Shown: positions 34,012 through 46,169, counted from the first letter of the stretch. The stretch: DNA of 64,000 nucleotides from Lunularia cruciata (GCA_948567375.1 OX419759.1:58691493-58755492); one strand, 5' to 3'. Translations and numbers: made by a program. The notes: generated from the letters alone by a model not told the origin.

Positions 34012-36864
34012 ATGGAAATCAATTCTCCATCTTTGGAGTCTCTGGCCAATGAAGCTGTGGATTTGGAGCACATTCCCATCGAGGAGGTCTTCATCCAACT
34101 CAAATGCACAGAAAAGGGACTCACTCAAACAGAAGGAGAGGCCCGTCTCAAAATCTTCGGTTTCAACAAATTAGAAGAGAAAAATGAGAGCAAAATACTC
34201 AAGTTCTTGGGATTCATGTGGAATCCTTTGTCTTGGGTTATGGAAGCTGCTGCAATCATGGCCATTGCCCTGGCAAATGGTGGAGGAAAACCCCCCGATT
34301 GGCAAGATTTCGTAGGTATTATCACGCTTCTAGTGATAAACTCCACCATCAGTTTCATAGAAGAGAACAATGCAGGAAACGCCGCTGCTTCCTTGATGGC
34401 TCGCCTTGCACCCAAGACGAAGGTGCTTCGAGATGGAAAATGGTCGGAGCAGGACGCAGAAATACTTGTTCCCGGAGATATCATTAGCATCAAATTGGGA
34501 GATATTGTTCCTGCGGATGCTCGTCTTTTGGAAGGGGATGCATTGAAGATTGACCAGTCTGCTCTCACTGGTGAGTCGCTCCCCGTTACCAAGAAGCCAG
34601 GGGATGAGGTTTACTCGGGATCTACTTGTAAGCAAGGAGAACTCGACGCAGTCGTGATAGCTACCGGGGTTCACAGCTTCTTTGGAAAGGCTGCCCATCT
34701 CGTCGACAGCACCCATCAAGTTGGCCACTTCCAGAAGGTGCTTACGGCTATAGGAAATTTTTGCATCATCTCGATCGCAATCGGTCTCGTGATCGAGATC
34801 ATTGTCATGTTTCCAATCCAGCGTAGACAATACAGGGAGGGAATCGACAATTTATTGGTGCTTCTTATCGGTGGTATTCCAATTGCTATGCCAACCGTTC
34901 TATCCGTTACAATGGCTATAGGGTCTCACCGGCTGTCCCAACAAGGCGCAATCACGAAGAGAATGACCGCCATCGAAGAGATGGCTGGCATGGATGTTTT
35001 GTGCAGCGACAAGACTGGAACCTTGACCTTGAATAAGCTTACTGTGGATAAGAATCTCATCGAGTGTTTCACCAAGGGCATTGACAAAGATTTCGTCGTG
35101 CTATCGGCAGCCAGGGCAGCAAGGGTAGAAAATCAGGATGCAATTGATACCGCGATAGTGGGAATGCTCGCCGATCCCAAAGAAGCTCGTGCCGGCATTA
35201 CGGAAATTCACTTCCTCCCCTTTAATCCAGTTGACAAACGCACAGCAATCACGTTCGTGGACAGCAATGGAATATGGCACAGAGCAAGCAAAGGAGCACC
35301 AGAAGAAATTTTGCACTTGGCCCACGACAAGGATACAATTTCTAAGAGAGTTCATGCAGTAATTGACAAGTTCGCTGAACGTGGCCTTCGATCACTGGCT
35401 GTTGCTACACAGGAAGTACCTGATAAAAGCAAGGACAGTGTAGGAGGTCCTTGGCAGTTTTTGGGCCTTCTTCCCCTTTTCGACCCACCTCGTCACGACA
35501 GTGCCGAGACAATCCGTCAAGCGCTGAATCTGGGAGTGAATGTTAAGATGATTACCGGTGATCAGTTGGCTATCGCGAAGGAGACAGGGCGTCGTCTGGG
35601 GATGGGGACCAATATGTATCCATCCTCGGCCCTCCTTGGACAGCATAAGGATGAGGCCATTGCATCTCTGCCCGTGGATGAACTTATTGAGAGCGCTGAC
35701 GGTTTTGCAGGGGTTTTCCCTGAGCACAAGTACGAGATTGTGAAGCGGCTGCAGGAGAAGAAGCACATTTGCGGCATGACTGGAGATGGTGTGAATGATG
35801 CACCTGCACTAAAGAAGGCAGACATAGGCATTGCGGTGGCTGATGCTACAGATGCTGCGCGAAGTGCATCAGACATTGTTCTGACAGAACCTGGACTGAG
35901 TGTCATCATCAGTGCGGTGCTCACGAGTCGAGCTATCTTCCAAAGGATGAAGAACTACACCATCTACGCCGTGTCGATTACTATTCGAATTGTGCTTGGG
36001 TTTCTGTTGCTAACTCTCATTTGGAAGTTCGACTTCTCACCTTTCATGGTGCTGATCATCGCTATCTTGAACGATGGTACAATTATGACCATCTCCAAGG
36101 ATCGCGTCAAGCCCTCTCCACTTCCTGATAGTTGGAAACTTGGTGAGATATTTGCACAGGGTGTTGTTATTGGTACATACCTTGCAATCATGACTGTTGT
36201 ATTTTTCTGGGCTGCTGATAAGACTGACTTCTTCCAGCGATCTTTCGGGGTTCGATCAATCAGTGGAAACAGCAATGAACTCACGGCTGCCGTCTACCTC
36301 CAAGTCAGTATCATCAGTCAAGCTTTGATTTTCGTAACAAGATCTATGAGCTGGTCGTTCATGGAGAGGCCAGGATTCCTTCTCGTGAGCGCATTCTGGA
36401 TTGCGCAGCTGGTTGCAACTTTGATTGCCGTGTATGCCAATTGGGGATTCGCTCACATCAAGGGTATCGGCTGGCAATGGGCCGGTGTTATCTGGCTGTA
36501 CTCACTAGTGACTTACTTTCCTCTCGATATCATCAAGTTTGCTGTCCGATACATATTAAGTGGGAAGGCATGGGACAGTATGCTCAACAGCAGCACTGCA
36601 TTCACGAACAAGAAAGACTTCGGGAAAAATGGCCGTCAGGCTCAATGGGCTAAGCAACAAAGGACACTTCATGGGCTTACCACTGGAGAAGATGAAGGAA
36701 ACGAAGAAAAGTACAAGAATGTTCCTGATCTAGCTGGTGGAGCCAAAAGGCGTGCAGAAATGGCACGGTTGAGAGAGTTCCACACATTGAAAGGACATGT
36801 GGAGTCAGTTGTTAAGCTTAAAGGAATAGATGTAGAGACAATCAACCAGTCCTACACATTATGA
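34012..36864 (+). CDS. Plasma-membrane H+-ATPase, copy 2 (P3A-type)
   Basis: An intronless proton pump of 950 residues, nearly identical in sequence to copy 1. Motifs: TGES with Glu188; GGIPIAMPT at 287-295; DKTGT with phosphorylated Asp333; KGAPEE with Lys427; TGD at 515-517; GDGVND at 591-596; ILNDGT with Asp688 in M6, matching AHA2 Asp684. The C-terminal regulatory domain has RTLHGL with Thr885 (equivalent to AHA2 Thr881) and ends NQSYTL, with penultimate Thr949 for 14-3-3 regulation. The ATG at 34012 starts [11 protein letters not shown] and is the first in frame. The frame is open 29 codons further upstream but lacks an ATG. The tail between RTLHGL and KRRAEMARL differs most from copy 1. 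All catalytic residues I checked are present, so I infer an active enzyme. Confidence 0.95.
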   Translation: MEINSPSLESLANEAVDLEHIPIEEVFIQLKCTEKGLTQTEGEARLKIFGFNKLEEKNESKILKFLGFMWNPLSWVMEAAAIMAIALANGGGKPPDWQDFVGIITLLVINSTISFIEENNAGNAAASLMARLAPKTKVLRDGKWSEQDAEILVPGDIISIKLGDIVPADARLLEGDALKIDQSALTGESLPVTKKPGDEVYSGSTCKQGELDAVVIATGVHSFFGKAAHLVDSTHQVGHFQKVLTAIGNFCIISIAIGLVIEIIVMFPIQRRQYREGIDNLLVLLIGGIPIAMPTVLSVTMAIGSHRLSQQGAITKRMTAIEEMAGMDVLCSDKTGTLTLNKLTVDKNLIECFTKGIDKDFVVLSAARAARVENQDAIDTAIVGMLADPKEARAGITEIHFLPFNPVDKRTAITFVDSNGIWHRASKGAPEEILHLAHDKDTISKRVHAVIDKFAERGLRSLAVATQEVPDKSKDSVGGPWQFLGLLPLFDPPRHDSAETIRQALNLGVNVKMITGDQLAIAKETGRRLGMGTNMYPSSALLGQHKDEAIASLPVDELIESADGFAGVFPEHKYEIVKRLQEKKHICGMTGDGVNDAPALKKADIGIAVADATDAARSASDIVLTEPGLSVIISAVLTSRAIFQRMKNYTIYAVSITIRIVLGFLLLTLIWKFDFSPFMVLIIAILNDGTIMTISKDRVKPSPLPDSWKLGEIFAQGVVIGTYLAIMTVVFFWAADKTDFFQRSFGVRSISGNSNELTAAVYLQVSIISQALIFVTRSMSWSFMERPGFLLVSAFWIAQLVATLIAVYANWGFAHIKGIGWQWAGVIWLYSLVTYFPLDIIKFAVRYILSGKAWDSMLNSSTAFTNKKDFGKNGRQAQWAKQQRTLHGLTTGEDEGNEEKYKNVPDLAGGAKRRAEMARLREFHTLKGHVESVVKLKGIDVETINQSYTL

Positions 36865-37140
36865 TCTGTTTAGACGTCTTCTATTACTTTACATTTCAAC
36901 ATCCCTTGAGGAACAACAACCTATTCTTTCTCAGCGCACTCCATTCAAGCAGGACTAAGTTTAGTTCCGTTTCTGCCAGGAAACTTGGGGATATAGATCA
37001 TAACATTTCTCAGTTATAGTAGATGGGTAGTATTCAGTAGGTACCTCTCGACATTTGCTCATTGTCTCAAGCTTTGTCTAGCCCTACTAAAACCATTACA
37101 TGACCTGTGTAAGTAAGGCGTGAATCTTTACCACATTGGG

Positions 37141-37220
37141 AGGTCAATTTCCTAACATAGGAAATTGACCTGCAAATTGACATAGGAAATTTTTGTAAGG
37201 ACATAGCTCCTTACAAAAAT
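37141..37220 (+). repeat. Two perfect hairpins downstream of H+-ATPase copy 2
   Basis: The first has 14-bp arms (37141-37154 with 37158-37171, loop ACA). The second has 13-bp arms (37189-37201 with 37208-37220, loop CATAGC). The words AGGAAAT and TTGAC(A/C) occur in both the first hairpin and the spacer. An AATAAA follows at once, at 37222. Confidence 0.75.
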
Positions 37221-37221
37221 G

Positions 37222-37227
37222 AATAAA
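37222..37227 (+). terminator. AATAAA poly(A) signal candidate for H+-ATPase copy 2
   Basis: This exact AATAAA lies 358 nt after the stop of copy 2, two bases beyond the second hairpin. If used, both hairpins would be in the 3' UTR. Confidence 0.35.
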
Positions 37228-39434
37228 TTTCAGTCTTGGTATATTGCGAGGTGGATGATAAACCAACTAGCGATGTTTATTCCAACTACTACTACTACTA
37301 CTACTATTGCCTGCTTATCTGTGCTTGTCGCATTTATAAGCCGCTTGTAGTCAGCTACATGCGGGATCTGATTGAGATGTGAGTTACACTGTGCGTGTTC
37401 TTATGAGCCATCAGGCGGTATACAAGCGAATATGGTCAACTTGTGTGCTAACTATGCCATTTCAAAGCCATATTGAAAATTATAATAGTTCACGTCATTT
37501 TCTGAAGTAACTGTCTTGCTTCAACCACTAACGCGTTTCCACACCTTCTGAGTTACCATATAACCATGCCTCAGGTTGGTGCAGTAATCATCAAAACTTC
37601 ATAACAGAAGTCACTTTCTGTCGTAGTAAGCAGGATTAATGATGAGCTTAGAGGGTTTGAGTCCATATATGGTCAATGGCATGATTCTCTGAGGCGTACG
37701 CGATTTCAATCTAGTATGTAGCTGAAAGTTTCCAACATGAATTCGTAGTGCCAACTTACGACATGCTTATCAGCCTTTCCTCGTACCAAATAAGCACACC
37801 GAAACACGTACTCAATAGCTGCCTTAAATAGATATTGATACAGATACTAGCTGCCTAAATATCCAATCTGCATGATTGCCATCTTAATACTACCTACGAC
37901 ATTTTCCCTGCTAAATTACCCTAGTATATAAACTTTTTTTGATAAACTCGTTAGCATCTGAAAGGTCACAGTTGTAGTAGTTCCTTGGGTCCACTAATTG
38001 CTGGATAGTCAGCTTCCTTGTAGACAGAATGTGTTGTCATATTGAAATGTGGCAGACCATGGATACATCCTTTTCTTCTTCACAATATCTTACAGTTCTC
38101 AAGAAAGGATAATTCAAACAAAAATGTAATTTTCTTCGTTCTGTCATCCAAAATCCAAAATGGATGTAAAAAACGCAGTAGCTGAGATACAAGAAATAAA
38201 AGCAGAGATGTTTGCATTTATAAACTTTTGACGGATGGGGCCGAGCCATAACCTGAATAAACTCTATGCCTGCTGTAAACTGATTTCTGTTGGGAAGGTA
38301 CTACCTGTCTTTTAGCCAGGATATTGTTGACATGGATGATTTACGCAAATCATACACGAGCAGCAGTAACTGTGCAGAATCTTTCTAAACCTTCTCGCGC
38401 AAATTTCTCCCACACATATCTCCTTTCTACAGTGAGAAGTGGGAGAAATTCTGTCCAGATCCGCATCAGTCCTTTTAATTCAAGAGCTTCTACAAGAGTG
38501 AGGTCTGATCTGATCCAGGCTCGTCATTTTCGAGAGTGGAGTCTATAGCAGAGTGGACTGTGTCCGATGACACGATGAAGAGGACCGCATTTTCGAGAAT
38601 TTGAAGGTGGTGCTTGAACTTTTGGTCAAGATGCTTCAATTCCCCTGACATTGTAAAACTATGATAGATCCAAGCCCTTCACGGACTCAGAGATAGTAGA
38701 GAATCATCAGAACAGAACGTTCGCCAATAGGATTCGGTTACAGCAATTAGCACTAGCTAGAATCAGTTCATGATGGCAATTTATATTAACAGCAAGTAGA
38801 ATGTCATTATGCCATGGTAAAAGCTCGCAGCGTTTGCTTTTGTGTTCATAGATTACTGAAAGAACTTGATAGGGGAAGGGTACGCAAGGCGATTAGAGTT
38901 CTTTCAGGGGAGATGCGGTGCATCTAGATTGCTGTATTGACCATGTCTGTACACAAATTACAAGAACGAAAACCAGGACTTCATTTATACTCCTGATAGT
39001 ACAGTAGCTTTCTTCTAAAGTGAGAAAGCCATCCTCACTCAAAACTGGGACGTGCTCTGTTTCTAACTTGAGAGCTCCTTCGGACTATGGCCTAAGGCTG
39101 TTCACTTCTATTTGTGAACTACCTAAATCTGTATTCGGACGTAATTGACCCCAATCACTAGTATTTGTTGTGAATGTGCTCCTTGCTCCACCAGTGTACT
39201 GTTATCTATCTTTTCCACGCATCCTTGGAGAAACGTCTACATAAATGCCTGATGGTAAGCCAAGCTCTTCGCTCGAGCTGCCTATACCCAAGATGGACAG
39301 ACCCCTGTTCATCCTATACAGGGATAATGAATTCTAATACTAAGGGTATCATAAATCAGAATTGCCAAACAAAGTTTTCGGTAACCCATTTTTCCGACTT
39401 CTAAGAAAGGACTCAAGGAGAAACTCCTCAAACA
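37228..39434. other. Intergenic, no gene recognised
   Basis: Contains an ACT-type trinucleotide run near 37285 and an inverted repeat with 12-bp arms (AATTTCTCCCAC at 38402-38413 and its complement at 38439-38450). Open frames here are short and unrecognised. Confidence 0.4.
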
Positions 39435-39525
39435 TTATACCGTGTAGGACTTGCCTATCATATCCATATGCATTTCTTTCAGCTTGACAACAGATTCGAC
39501 ATGTCCCTTCAATGTGTGTAGTTCT

Positions 39526-39952
39526 TGTCAAGAATTATCGTGCACAATCAAACGTAACCAAAGGAAATCATCACAGAAGAGACAAGATTTGCTATTGAGG
39601 TTCACCCAACGTGGGCTACGTCTCCGCGCGCAGTCCTTTTGCTAGTTCCACTAGACTGGATAGAACACTTACATACTGAGAATACCACTGATCTAATCTA
39701 AGAAAAGAACTACTCCGTCTCTGTGTTTAAGATCTCTCGCCGCTTCTTGATGCAACACTCCTAGTGTTTGAGTATCGACTGAAATTAACCAACATAGTTA
39801 ATCATCAGTAGGATTCTATTTGCAATAGAATAACGCCGCTTTGATAACCTTAAGTTCAATCTTCTCGTTTAAGCACGTTTAAGCCGTGTACATTCAAACA
39901 TCGATCAAGAGATCATGCTCTTTCGCGTGTAGTGGGAAACTAATCCTCAACA
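39526..39952 (-). mobile_element. Solo Copia-type LTR inside H+-ATPase pseudogene
   Basis: On the minus strand this 427-bp insert starts TGTTGAGGATTAG and ends ATTCTTGACA. It splits the codons for LRE-LHTLKG in the pseudogene tail. Flanking GTTCT (39521-39525) and TTTCT (39953-39957) form a 5-bp target duplication with one changed base. TGTTG...ACA ends and 5-bp duplication fit a Ty1/copia solo LTR. No internal region is attached. Confidence 0.8.
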
Positions 39953-40145
39953 TTTCTCTCAACGTTCCCATTTCTGCAAGTCTTTTTGCATCTCCAGTTA
40001 ACTCAGGAACATACTTACACTTATCGTCGTTTTCCCCTTCTTCTGAACCAGGAATACTCAGCCCGTGAACGAGTGTGTTGTTGCTGTGCCCATTGTGCTT
40101 GACGGTCATTCTTCCTGAAATCTGTTGTGTTGGTGAATACAGATC

Positions 40146-40365
40146 GCTATCGCACTGCATTCAACCTAGAGACGAAGTAGTTCTCTTCTTGTATTAGATC
40201 AGTGATATTGTCAGTATATAAGTGTTCTAGCCAGTCTAGTGGAACTAGCAAAAAGACTGCGCGCCGGGACGTAACCCACGTTGGGTGAACCTCGATAACA
40301 AATCTGTGTCTCTTCTGTGATGATTTCTTTTGTTTACGTTTGATTGTGCACGGTGATTCTTGACA
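40146..40365 (+). mobile_element. Second copy of the same LTR, truncated, opposite orientation
   Basis: The last ~200 bp match the 3' half of the LTR at 39526-39952 in reverse orientation, including GGTTCACCCAACGTGGG-like (here AACCCACGTTGGGTGAACC) and the end ATTCTTGACA at 40365. AGATC stands on both sides (40141-40145 and 40366-40370), as for a 5-bp target duplication, though the LTR's own 5' half is missing. It sits exactly at the junction of the ~150-codon deletion in the pseudogene. Confidence 0.7.
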
Positions 40366-42554
40366 AGATCGCTCGAAGAAGTCAGTTTTGACAGCAGCCC
40401 AGAAAAATACCAGTCATGATTGCAAGATACGTACCGAGAACAATGCCCTGTGCAAAATTCTCCCCAAGTTTCCAATTATCAGGAAGTGGAGAGGGCTTGA
40501 CACGATCCTTGGAGATGTTCATGATTGTACGGTCGTTAATGATAGCGATGATCAGCACCATGAAAGGTGAGAAGTCGAACTTCCAAATCAGAGTCAGCAA
40601 CAGAAACTCAAGCACAATTCGAATGGTCGTAAATTGTGCAGTTCTTCATCCTTTGGAGGACAGCTCAACTCGTGAGCAGCGCCTTGATGATGACACTCAG
40701 CCCAGGTTCAGTGAGGACTCTGTCTGATGCACTTCGAACAGCATTCTCTAGCATCGGCCACCGCAATACCTGTGCCTTCTTTAGTGCGGGTGCATCACTC
40801 ACAACGTTTCCTGTTATACCGCCTATGTGCTTATTTCTCTCGCAGCCGCTTTACAATCCCGTACTTGTTCTGAGGGGAAAGCCCTGCAAAACCGTCAGCG
40901 CTCTCGATAAGTTCATCCAAAGGCAGAGATGCAATTGCCTCATCCTTGTGCTGTCCAAGGGGGGCCGAGGATGGATACATGTTGGTCCCCATCTCCAGAT
41001 GACGCCCTGTTTCTTTTGCAAAAGCCAACTGATCACCGGTAATCACCTTAGCATTCCCCTTCAGATTCAGCGCCTGACGGATTGTCTCGGCACTGTCACG
41101 ACTAGGTGGGTCGAAAAGAGGAAGAGAGCCCAAAAACTGCCAAGGACCTCCTGCACTGTCCTTGCTTTTCTCAGGTGCTTTCTGTGTAGCAACAGCCAGT
41201 GATCGAAGGCCACGTTCAGCGAACTTGTCAATCACTGCGTGGGCCACTCGAAGAAATTTCATCTTTGTTATGGTCCAAGAGCAAAAGTATTTCTGGTGCT
41301 CCTTTCCTTGCTCTTTGCCATTTTGCCGTTTGCTGTCCACGAGCGTATTTGCTGTGCGTTTGTGAACTGGATTAAAGGAGAGGAAATAAATCTCCGTAAT
41401 GTCTGCGCGAGCTTCTTGGGGGTCAGCGAGCATTACCACTATTGCGGTATCTATTGCCTCCTGCCTTTCTATCCTTGCTCCCCTGGCTGCTGACAGCACG
41501 GTGTTATCTTTGTCAATCCCTTGGTGAAATTCTTGATGAGATTCTTATCTACAGTCAGCTTATTCAAGGTCCAGTCTTGTCGCTGCACAGAACATCCATG
41601 CCTGTCATTTCTTCGATGGCGCTCATTCTCTTTGTGATTGCGCCTTGTTGGGACAGCCGGTGAGAGTCTATAGCCATTGAAACGGATAGAACGGTTGGCA
41701 TAACAATTGGAAACAAAAAATTTATTGGTCAGCACCAATAAATTGGCGATTCCTTCCCTATATTTTCTGCGCTGGATAGAGAACAGGACAATGATCTCGA
41801 TCACGAGGCCAATTGCGAATGAGATGATGCAAACGTTTCCGATGGTTGTGAGCACTTCCCGGAAATGGCCAACTTGATGAGTGCTGTCGATGAGACCCGA
41901 CTTGCCGGAGCAAACCTCATTCCCTGGCTTCTTGGTAACAGGAAGCGATTCACCAGTGAGAGCAGACTTGGCAATCTTCAATACATCCCCTTCCAAAAGA
42001 CGAGCATCCACCGGTACATGATGCTAATAATATCCACAAGAACAAGAATTTCTGTATCCTGCCTGGACAACTTCCCATCTCTGAACACCTTCGTCTTGGC
42101 GAGCCATCAAAGAATCAGCGGCGTTCCTTGCATTGTTCTCCTCAATGAAACAAATGGTGAAGTTGATCTCTATGAGAGTAAATATTTCCTATGATATCTT
42201 GCCAATCTGGAGGCGTACCTCCACCATTTGCCAGGGCAACGGCCATGATTGCAGCAGCCTCCATACGACAGCGGATTCCACATGAAGCCCAAAGACTTAA
42301 AAAATTTACTCCCATTTTTCTCTTCCAATTTGTTGAAGCCAAATTTTTGAAGTCGACCTTCTCCTTCCGACTGCGTGAAACCATTTTCTGCGCATCTCAG
42401 TTGAATAAATACCTCTATGGGAATGTGTTCCAAATCCATTGTCTCGTTTGTCAGAGTTTGCAGTGATTGCAAATTACTGTCCTCCATCACTGATCTTACT
42501 GATCTCTTTAGTCGACAAATTATGTCTCTCCGGGCACTCCTGTCAGAGTACCGC

Positions 42555-42572
42555 TCAAATGTGTTCACTCAT
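42555..42572 (-). promoter_or_regulatory. Upstream ORF of H+-ATPase copy 3 (MSEHI)
   Basis: ATG AGT GAA CAC ATT TGA lies 67 nt before the pseudogene ATG, at the same distance as in copy 1. It has survived although the coding region is ruined. Confidence 0.5.
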
Positions 42573-42660
42573 GCGCAGGTACTACGAGTTCTTGAATTAT
42601 TGAGCAAACACATGCGAAGAGAATGAAATGGTTGAGATACTACAAACATGTCAAATGGGG

Positions 42661-42670
42661 ATTTATAAAG
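42661..42670 (-). promoter_or_regulatory. TATA region of H+-ATPase copy 3
   Basis: The minus strand reads CTTTATAAAT followed by CCCCATTTGACATG, matching the blocks before copies 1 and 2. Upstream similarity to copy 1 continues for roughly 200 bp (ACATGCGATTCTGCGTA). Confidence 0.6.
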
Positions 42671-42699
42671 GCATCAGAATAGAGATCCTTAAGAGATTC

Positions 42700-45600
42700 A
42701 TCCCTTTCGGGCATTGACGGGTGAGGCAGAGACGCCGAGCAATCATGGACAGGCAGGCAAAGCTATCATCCTACGCAGAATCGCATGTTATCCAACGATT
42801 GAAGGAGCTAAATTGGTCCCCTATTTCGTTTTGTCTGGCCATGAGGTCAATGTCTGCAGGAACTTCATGCACTACTCATCTCAGTAGTGCTGAATCTCGA
42901 CCAGCACATTCACGTGCAACAGGATCTCTGTCTCTTCCCTCTTCCAGCCATTGCCACATCCCTCAACTTCTCTGCCTGTACAAGACTTAGAGCCGTGAGC
43001 ATTGAGAAATATTACGATAATTGCGGTCGTTTATCGTAAGCTCAAGAGGCAGAAGAGTGTGCAACAGAAAGTGGGGAATCAAATCCTTCCTCTTTGGACA
43101 CGTACATTGATAACGTTGGACCTGTTCGCAGGTCGTCGGTGAATCATTGGCTACCTGTAACATCCATATTTTCTTGTACGACGTTGTAATCAGCGATAAA
43201 GCAGGTATCTATTCCGAATTCCAACCATCTCAGAAATAGTCTTCAGACCGTTGTCGAGACGAAATTACCTGTGTGAGGGGATTGGACTTGATTTTCGGAT
43301 TCCGTCCTTCGCAAACATTGCACCATCCCTTCAGTATGCCGAAGAAAAACTCAGGATTAGATACGGATTCTGTTACTTCTACTATTATGGACTAAGTTCA
43401 GGTGGTGCGCAATCTCCTTCTGCTGGTCGGACTTCGTTAAATTTCATGCGTCGATGTCCGCCTGCTCATCTTGATCAACTGCTGGTAAATGATCTTCAGA
43501 TTCCTGACAGAATTTCGAGCGAAAACTTTGTCTTTCAGATTTCGGAAGTAAGAGAATGCAACTTTCGCACTGGACTCTCTCTTCTTTCCGTATCGTGTTA
43601 TAACGATGAGTTGCTGGCAGGGTATTGGATCGTAATACAGGACCTAAAACTCCAAATTATCCATCCAGACTTGAATTCTTCGTAATTCGGATCTTCTGAA
43701 AGGCGCGAATGGATTCTTACTCTTCTCATCCTTCAACGGCAAGATTATATCTTTGCCCTGCGATTTGCCAATCCTCGAGCCTCACAAGGACCAATATAGT
43801 TACCATGTTACATGTGAAAGTGCATTTGATTAAGAAGATAAATTGTAATTTGCTAGTTAGCTAAAACCCAAAAATTGTACGAAGTATGGTCCACGATCGA
43901 TATGTGCGTAGATTCCACTCATTGAATTCTTATCAGCGCCGACAACCTGTTGATCCAACTTGAGCACAGAATGGGTTCCGGATGTTCCCACATGGACAAG
44001 GTTCCTAGACCCACGATTCTGTGACAAGTCGTCATAGACACCACAATTTAGTCGGCAGTTGAAGGCCAACTTCGTGAGCGTTGCTTGTCAGGATGAAAAT
44101 ATAAAGGTTCCTCCTTGGTTATTCCTTATTGTGGTTCTCATCAAGGCAAACCGCTGCATCAATGAGAGGAGGCCGAAGAATGTATTTTCCGCTTCCGTTA
44201 CGACGTAAATATCTCGTCCATGCACTGTTCCCGGAGGACTTCGAACGACGAGAGTAAACAACCGCGTACGAACACTGGGCCCACCTGAACGTCAAAGAAA
44301 GGCACGATGCTCAGTCTTCACGATCCCCGGGTTCCCGGCGTTACAATGAGGCGTAAATTTCGAATACCACATAACTTGAAAATAGCGGTCCTCCCTGAAT
44401 CAACTGATGTCTCTTCGTCTTCTGGGTGTTTCATGTGAACGCGACGTTCTTCGAGTGTATAACCTCAAATCTTTTAACGCTCAAGATTTACCATACAAAA
44501 TTGAAGATGGACTTTCTTAGCTTTAGCGCTCTTTGATTTTCTTCTACCCCTAGTCTCATTAGAAGTTTAACATACTTGTTTACAGATTTGCATGCTTGTC
44601 ATCGATCGATCCTCGATAGAATATCGAGGATATATTGTTAGCAGTTAGTGAATTTGTCCATAACAGAACAATTCAGGATGTTCAGCCGAAGTGACCGGGG
44701 TCGAAAATGAATGTAACTGCAAAAGTCAAGGAATCGTGCGTGAATAGTTGCTCAACTTTATGGTATTGCTGACTCAATCGTAATTGCTTAACACCCTTAT
44801 GGTGGGAAGGTGCAATCGAACTCATCGACCAGCAAATAGTCTCAAATGTCCTTGTAACTATAATAGTTAAAATCAAGTTCAGTGAGAAATCTAGTGGCAT
44901 CGCATGTCCACCTACGAGCGTATGTAGTCCCACCCTGGTATTTCTTTCAAACATCATTTCCTTTTTATAAAACGATGGGACTTCATTAGAATCGAACATG
45001 AACACCAGATAGTGAATATAATCATTCTCTCTCTATGCCTACGAGCCCAGAAGAGAAAACCTAAAGGTATAGCATCATACGTTGTTGTTTCAATATCTCA
45101 CACTTACTGCCGGAAATAAATGTCAATCACGAATGTCTGCACCACTAGAAGACAGAGAAAAACGTTAAATCAGGCATGCTACCATGCTTGTAATAGTTGC
45201 AAGTTTGTCAAAATTCCAATTGGACAAATCTTTACGAATGTATGCTTGAGTAGATCGAATGTTTGCTGCACAATCATGCCATTTAGCATTTTGAGTGGCA
45301 CGATATATTTGATATTAGAGGTGGAAACACGAAGGGAACAAGCTATTGTTACTGTAATTCTCCTTTACTGTGGTAACTCTAATTTTGTTGTAAACATATT
45401 TTCAAAAACCTCTAATCTGCACTGACGACAAGAAAAAGAGTAAACCTTTTTCTGCAGAGTTATTTGTAGGCATGAGAATTTTTCCTCAATCTTCCCCACC
45501 AAATAGTTCTGAGGGATGCCACAGTAACTTCTCATTGGGGGTTTCACATATGAATTTACGGGTTTCCGTTAAATATTGAGGGTTAGATTTGCGATTATTA

Positions 45601-46169
45601 GGCATTTCAGTTAGGGAGTTCTCGGGTCCTATGATTGACTGAAATAAAGAATATGTGATTTTTTTATAAGTGAACCAGGATACAGAACTTGAATTATGGA
45701 CCCAAGTGTCACACCCATAACATCCGCTGATGTGGGTCAAACAAAGTCAACCCGCAATTCACTGTCTGGTTTAGGCTATGCATGGGTGATAAACAGTAAT
45801 TCAAGGAGTTATAATTCCACTTGTCCGCTCCCACAATTCTGTATAATTACATTATTCATGATTTTACACCACTTACTCTTAAATCGCCTTTTGTCTCTTC
45901 CGCCTGTCCTGATTTTTCCCCCGGAACATAATGAGATGTTGCGTTTCATACTGTTCATGGACGTTTCAGGCACGGCAGCCATTAGGACTTGTAGAACATG
46001 CTAGAATTTTAGTTTCACAACTTTAATTTGTTTTAGTTTTCCCAACTGAGACGCCATATTAGGGGCTTCAAGAATAGCTTTTCAATGAACGTCCGTATAG
46101 AAATATTAGGGGTGTGATGCCATTTCAGTTTTTGAGGAGGATAATTTATAAGGGTACGGGAGGGTGAAG
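42700..46169. other. Intergenic, no gene recognised
   Basis: The start is the upstream region of the broken H+-ATPase copy. A 9-bp hairpin (TCCTCGATA/TATCGAGGA, 44610-44630) is present. The open frame at 43251-43685 starts on a non-ATG codon and resembles nothing I know. I see no RNA gene. Confidence 0.4.

Larger units (their letters stand above)
39435..42487 (-). pseudogene. Plasma-membrane H+-ATPase, copy 3, broken
   Basis: From [20 protein letters not shown] (ATG at 42487) to the stop at 39435 after GKSYTV, the minus strand follows the H+-ATPase in order but in many frames. One Glu codon of the IPIEEVF motif is missing. A segment after the TGES-KKPG block is deleted, joining GNEVCSG to the STHQVGHF region. 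Seven bases are missing inside the phosphorylation loop, so DKTGT is destroyed. A deletion removes about 150 codons between TDFFER (near 40370) and the FTN-DF region (near 40135). Two Copia-type LTR insertions lie at 40146-40365 and 39526-39952. The regulatory tail survives in two pieces (LAEMGTLRE, then [19 protein letters not shown]). No active pump is possible. The copy lies convergent to copy 2 and retains a recognisable promoter block and uORF. Confidence 0.92.

Noticed and set aside
34125-36477. Long open frames on the opposite strand of the H+-ATPase genes (up to ~165 codons)
   Set aside because: They mirror the conserved coding frame of the pumps and are explained by its codon use.
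43251-43685. 144-codon open frame as a gene
   Set aside because: It starts on a non-ATG codon and the protein resembles nothing known. I could not support it.
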